From DATLBY01 sp035526665 (GTDB lineage Bacteria > Acidobacteriota > Terriglobia > Bryobacterales > Bryobacteraceae), in NCBI GenBank assembly GCA_035526665.1, contig DATLBY010000079.1, positions 1-7,954 of the forward strand: a DNA stretch of 7,954 nucleotides, written 5' to 3'. The notes under the pieces were generated by a model. The model made no database searches. It was given only the letters and a program-made list of their open reading frames with translations, and had not been told where the DNA came from. Positions 5,267 to 7,954 of the stretch are shown here, piece by piece. The position numbers and the translations under genes are program-made. How positions within the stretch are numbered: the first letter of the stretch is position 1; each line of letters starts with the position of its first letter.

Positions 5267-6472
5267 ATGAGCTCCGAATTCACGGGGGAGCGTGTCATCC
5301 CAAAACAGGTAGATCCGAATCTGTGGAATGAGCACGTGGCGCGGTACGCGTTCGCGGCGCGGCTGGCCACGGGCCGGCGGGTGCTCGATGCCGGCTGCGG
5401 AACCGGCTACGGCGCTTCGGAACTGGCGAAGACCGCGTCGTTTGCTTCAGGCCTGGATGTGGCCGCAGACGCGGTGGAATATGCGCGCACCCACTATCCG
5501 CGCCGCAATCTTGCCTGGCTTCATTCGTCCTGCACAGCGCTTCCTTTCCGGGACGGTAGCTTCGATCTGGTGGTTGCATTCGAAGTAATCGAACATCTGA
5601 AGGACTGGCAGAGCCTGATTCGGGAGGCTCGCCGGGTGCTGGCGCCGGGCGGGCAGTTTATCGTCTCCACGCCCAACAAAGCGTACTATGGCGAATCCCG
5701 CAAGTTATCCGGTCCCAACCCGTTTCACGAACACGAATTTGAGTACGAGGAGTTTCGCGGCGTGCTGGCCGAGTGGTTTCCGCACGTCGGCATTTTCCTG
5801 GAAGACCACACGGAAGGCATTCTCTTCCAGGCAGCCGGCTCAGGCGGTCCGGCCGAAGTGCGTCTGGAACAGGCTCAAGCGGCGCCCGACGAATCGAATT
5901 TTTTCATTGCCGTCTGCACGCTGACTCCACAAGCGGGACCCTCCAGTTTCGTTTACCTGCCTTCGACCGCTAATTTGCTGAAGGAGCGGGGAACTCACAT
6001 CGAGCGTTTGGAAACAGAGCGGGCCATGAAGGACGAATGGCTGCAGCAGGCGCGCGCCGAGCATGCCGCGCTGGTGAATCGGCATCGCGCGCAGACCATG
6101 GAGTTGGAAGAGCGCAACCGCTGGGCCGCGTCGCTAGATGCGAAGCTGGCGGCATCAGGGGAGCGCATCGCCGCCCTGCAGGAAGAGAATGCGGCCGTTG
6201 CCGCAGGTTACGCGGCGAAGGTGGCCGAACTGGAGCGCGACCTGGTAGCAGCAACCCAATGGGCGGAGGAGACCGACCGGCGGTTAACGGGCGAAGTGCA
6301 AGCGGCGCGGGAAGAGCTGGTGCGCTGTGTCGAGCTGCTGCACGAGGCTGAGAAGACCATGGAAGAGCGCACCCGTTGGGCATTACAGCTGGATGCCGAG
6401 CGGCAACAGATCGAGGCATCTCGTTGGACACGATTGGGCCGCAAGCTCGGCCTGGGCCCGCGGAAAAGCTAG
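5267..6472 (+). CDS. SAM-dependent methyltransferase with long C-terminal coiled coil (possible glycan-capping enzyme)
   Basis: 401 residues. The N-terminal half (about 1-215) is a class I SAM methyltransferase of the Methyltransf_11 kind: motif I VLDAGCGTGYG (39-49), acidic Asp64 ending strand 2 (GLDV), LPFRDGSFDLVVAFEVIEHL (92-111) and RRVLAPGGQFIVSTPN (about 124-139). After a short linker, residues about 237-383 are charged, Leu/Ala/Glu/Arg-rich and nearly free of Pro and Gly: a predicted coiled coil. It contains a recurring motif, EERNRWAASLDAKLA (281-295) and EERTRWALQLDAERQ (366-380), with a looser copy around Trp332. The tail (SRWTRLGRKLGLGPRKS) is basic with spaced hydrophobics and could be a membrane- or partner-binding helix. 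Family knowledge: WbdD joins a methyltransferase to a coiled coil that sets O-antigen length; here no kinase domain fits between the two parts. The acceptor is unknown, and a glycosidic methyl cap is inferred from the adjacent wzt. Confidence 0.85.
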   Translation: MSSEFTGERVIPKQVDPNLWNEHVARYAFAARLATGRRVLDAGCGTGYGASELAKTASFASGLDVAADAVEYARTHYPRRNLAWLHSSCTALPFRDGSFDLVVAFEVIEHLKDWQSLIREARRVLAPGGQFIVSTPNKAYYGESRKLSGPNPFHEHEFEYEEFRGVLAEWFPHVGIFLEDHTEGILFQAAGSGGPAEVRLEQAQAAPDESNFFIAVCTLTPQAGPSSFVYLPSTANLLKERGTHIERLETERAMKDEWLQQARAEHAALVNRHRAQTMELEERNRWAASLDAKLAASGERIAALQEENAAVAAGYAAKVAELERDLVAATQWAEETDRRLTGEVQAAREELVRCVELLHEAEKTMEERTRWALQLDAERQQIEASRWTRLGRKLGLGPRKS

Positions 6473-7954
6473 ATGGCAGCTCTCGGACGGCTGCTCGCCG
6501 CGCTTCCCCTTCTGCTACTTTCCCCACTGCTGACCCTGCTGCCCTTAGTGTCGATGGCGATCGGCGATGTTCTCTGGCTACTTGCCGGCCGGCGCCGTCA
6601 GCCATGCGACAGCACACCGCGCCGCACGTCCGGCACAGTAGTGATTCCCAACTGGAACGGCCGGGATCTTCTTGAAAAGTACCTGCCGTCGGTGATCGCG
6701 GCGCTCGCCGGCAATCCGGACAATCAGATCTTAGTGGTGGACAACGGATCGACGGACGGCAGTGCAGATTTTTTGCGGGCGCGCTTTCCGGAAGTGACGC
6801 TGCTGGCACTCCCCGAGAATCTCGGCTTCGGCGGCGGATCGAATGCAGGCTTTCGGGCGGCGTCCAATGACATCGTCATTCTTCTCAATAGCGACATGCG
6901 CGTGGAGCCTGATTTCCTGGTGCCGCTACTGGAGAGCTTCACAGATGAAAAGGTGTTCGCCGTGTCGTGCCAGATTTTTTTCAGCGACCCGGAGAAGGTC
7001 CGTGAAGAGACCGGCTTGACGCAAGCGTGGTGGGAGAGCGGACGGCTGCGCGTGCGGCACCGCATCGACGAGCAGGTGACTGGTGCGTATCCCTGTTTCT
7101 ATGGCGGCGGCGGCTCCTGCGCCTTCGACCGCCGTAAATTCCTGGAGCTGGGCGGCTTCGATCCTCTTCTGGCTCCCTTCTACCTGGAGGACACCGACCT
7201 TGGCTACCTGGCGTGGAAGCGTGGCTGGAAGGTGCTCTATCAACCGCGCAGCGTGGTTTATCACGAGCACCGCGGCACCATTGGAAAGAAGTTCTCAGCC
7301 GGGTACATTCAATCGATTCTGAAGAAGAATTTCCTGCTCTTCTGCTGGAAAAACATTCACGAGTGGCCGCGCCTGCTATCGCACCTCTTTTATACGCTGG
7401 CCGATGCGGTCGTCAGCGTATTGTTCGGCGATTCTCCCGAGCGCGCGAATCTTCGCGGCATGTGGCGGGCGTTTCTGCAGCTGCCCACGGCGCTTACCTC
7501 ACGCTGGAGAGCCCGCTCCCTGGCTGTGGTGGATGATACCGAGGCCTTTCGCCGGCCGCTCGGCGGCTACTTCCGCGACCGTTTTTACACGCTGGAGCGA
7601 AATCCCGGCAGGTTGAATGTTCTCTTTCTCTCGCCCTATCCGATCTGTCCGCCGATTCACGGCGGAGGCGTCTTCATGTATCAGACGACCACGGAGCTGG
7701 CCGCGCTTTGCGACTTGCACCTGGTGGTTCTGCTTGATCACGCGTATGAACGGGAAGCTCATGACGAGCTGGTCAGCCGCTGTGCGTCGGCCGAATTCCT
7801 AACTCGCTTGACGGGCCGTATTCACGCCTTCGCGACTATTACGCCGCACGCCATTGTCGAGTTCAGTAACGACGACCTGGAATGGATGATCCACCGGCAG
7901 ATTTTCAATCATCAAATCGACGTCCTGCAGTTGGAGTATCTCCCGATGGGCCAG
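6473..7954 (+). CDS. membrane-anchored GT2-GT4 fusion glycosyltransferase, 3'-truncated
   Basis: 494 residues visible, open to the right edge. The ATG directly follows the methyltransferase stop (TAGATG), so translation is probably coupled. Residues about 4-38 are strongly hydrophobic (Leu-rich with several Pro) and are followed by RRR: one or two membrane segments with a cytoplasmic catalytic part. GT2 (GT-A fold) domain, about 54-300: VVIPNWNG (56-63), VVDNGSTDGS (88-97), ENLGFGGGSNAGF (115-127), NSD (139-141) as the metal-binding DxD equivalent, GGGGS (212-216), and LEDTDLGYLAWKRGW (239-253) with the likely base region; this is rhamnosyltransferase-like. A helical linker with a hydrophobic stretch (LSHLFYTLADAVVSVLF) precedes a second start of a fold at 382: NVLFLSPYPICPPIHGGG (382-399), typical of the N-terminal half of a GT4 (GT-B) enzyme, then DVLQLEYLPMGQ at the edge. 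Donor sugars cannot be read from sequence. An alternative start at Met28 would break the anchor. Confidence 0.88.
   Translation, partial: MAALGRLLAALPLLLLSPLLTLLPLVSMAIGDVLWLLAGRRRQPCDSTPRRTSGTVVIPNWNGRDLLEKYLPSVIAALAGNPDNQILVVDNGSTDGSADFLRARFPEVTLLALPENLGFGGGSNAGFRAASNDIVILLNSDMRVEPDFLVPLLESFTDEKVFAVSCQIFFSDPEKVREETGLTQAWWESGRLRVRHRIDEQVTGAYPCFYGGGGSCAFDRRKFLELGGFDPLLAPFYLEDTDLGYLAWKRGWKVLYQPRSVVYHEHRGTIGKKFSAGYIQSILKKNFLLFCWKNIHEWPRLLSHLFYTLADAVVSVLFGDSPERANLRGMWRAFLQLPTALTSRWRARSLAVVDDTEAFRRPLGGYFRDRFYTLERNPGRLNVLFLSPYPICPPIHGGGVFMYQTTTELAALCDLHLVVLLDHAYEREAHDELVSRCASAEFLTRLTGRIHAFATITPHAIVEFSNDDLEWMIHRQIFNHQIDVLQLEYLPMGQ

Noticed and set aside
4768..5370. A 200-residue open frame on the minus strand
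   Set aside because: It lies antisense to the well-supported C-terminal domain of Wzt, has no recognisable motif and no credible ribosome binding site.
5970..6809. A 279-residue open frame on the minus strand
   Set aside because: It is antisense to the methyltransferase coiled coil and the start of the glycosyltransferase, is rich in Pro, Arg, Ser and Ala as expected of a shadow in GC-rich DNA, and shows no family motif.

Overview
The window looks like a bacterial chromosome segment from a moderately GC-rich Gram-negative. The protein sequences (the ParA and ParB N-termini, and the opening of the methyltransferase) remind me of Acidobacteriota, perhaps the Solibacter/Bryobacter side. That is recognition from memory, not a search result.

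Left part (1-3535): conserved housekeeping genes. The 3' nine-tenths of mnmG (tRNA wobble-uridine modification) runs off the left edge. It is followed by a 116-base gap holding two identical, perfectly palindromic 16-base parS sites, then parA and parB (chromosome segregation), which overlap by 38 bases. This is the familiar near-origin gidA-par neighbourhood, except that rsmG (gidB), often found between mnmG and parA, is absent here. A CAU-anticodon tRNA gene on the minus strand faces parB, with only 8 bases between the tRNA 3' end and the parB stop codon. It has a good promoter of its own.

Middle (3536-3966): about 430 bases with no convincing gene. The region holds the tRNA promoter (minus strand), a possible plus-strand promoter followed by a 14-base inverted repeat, a run of short AGTAC-type direct repeats, and a possible leader hairpin.

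Right part (3967-7954): three tightly packed plus-strand genes for export and assembly of a surface polysaccharide. They encode a Wzt-type ABC-transporter ATPase with a C-terminal glycan-binding domain, a SAM methyltransferase with a long C-terminal coiled coil, and a membrane-anchored GT2 glycosyltransferase fused to the start of a GT4 domain that is cut by the right edge. Gaps of 7 and 0 bases suggest one operon. The most interesting reading is a 'cap, measure and export' module. The methyltransferase would cap the growing glycan end, its coiled coil could set chain length as in the WbdD proteins, and the Wzt C-terminal domain would recognise the capped chain for export. The partner permease (Wzm) is not in the window.
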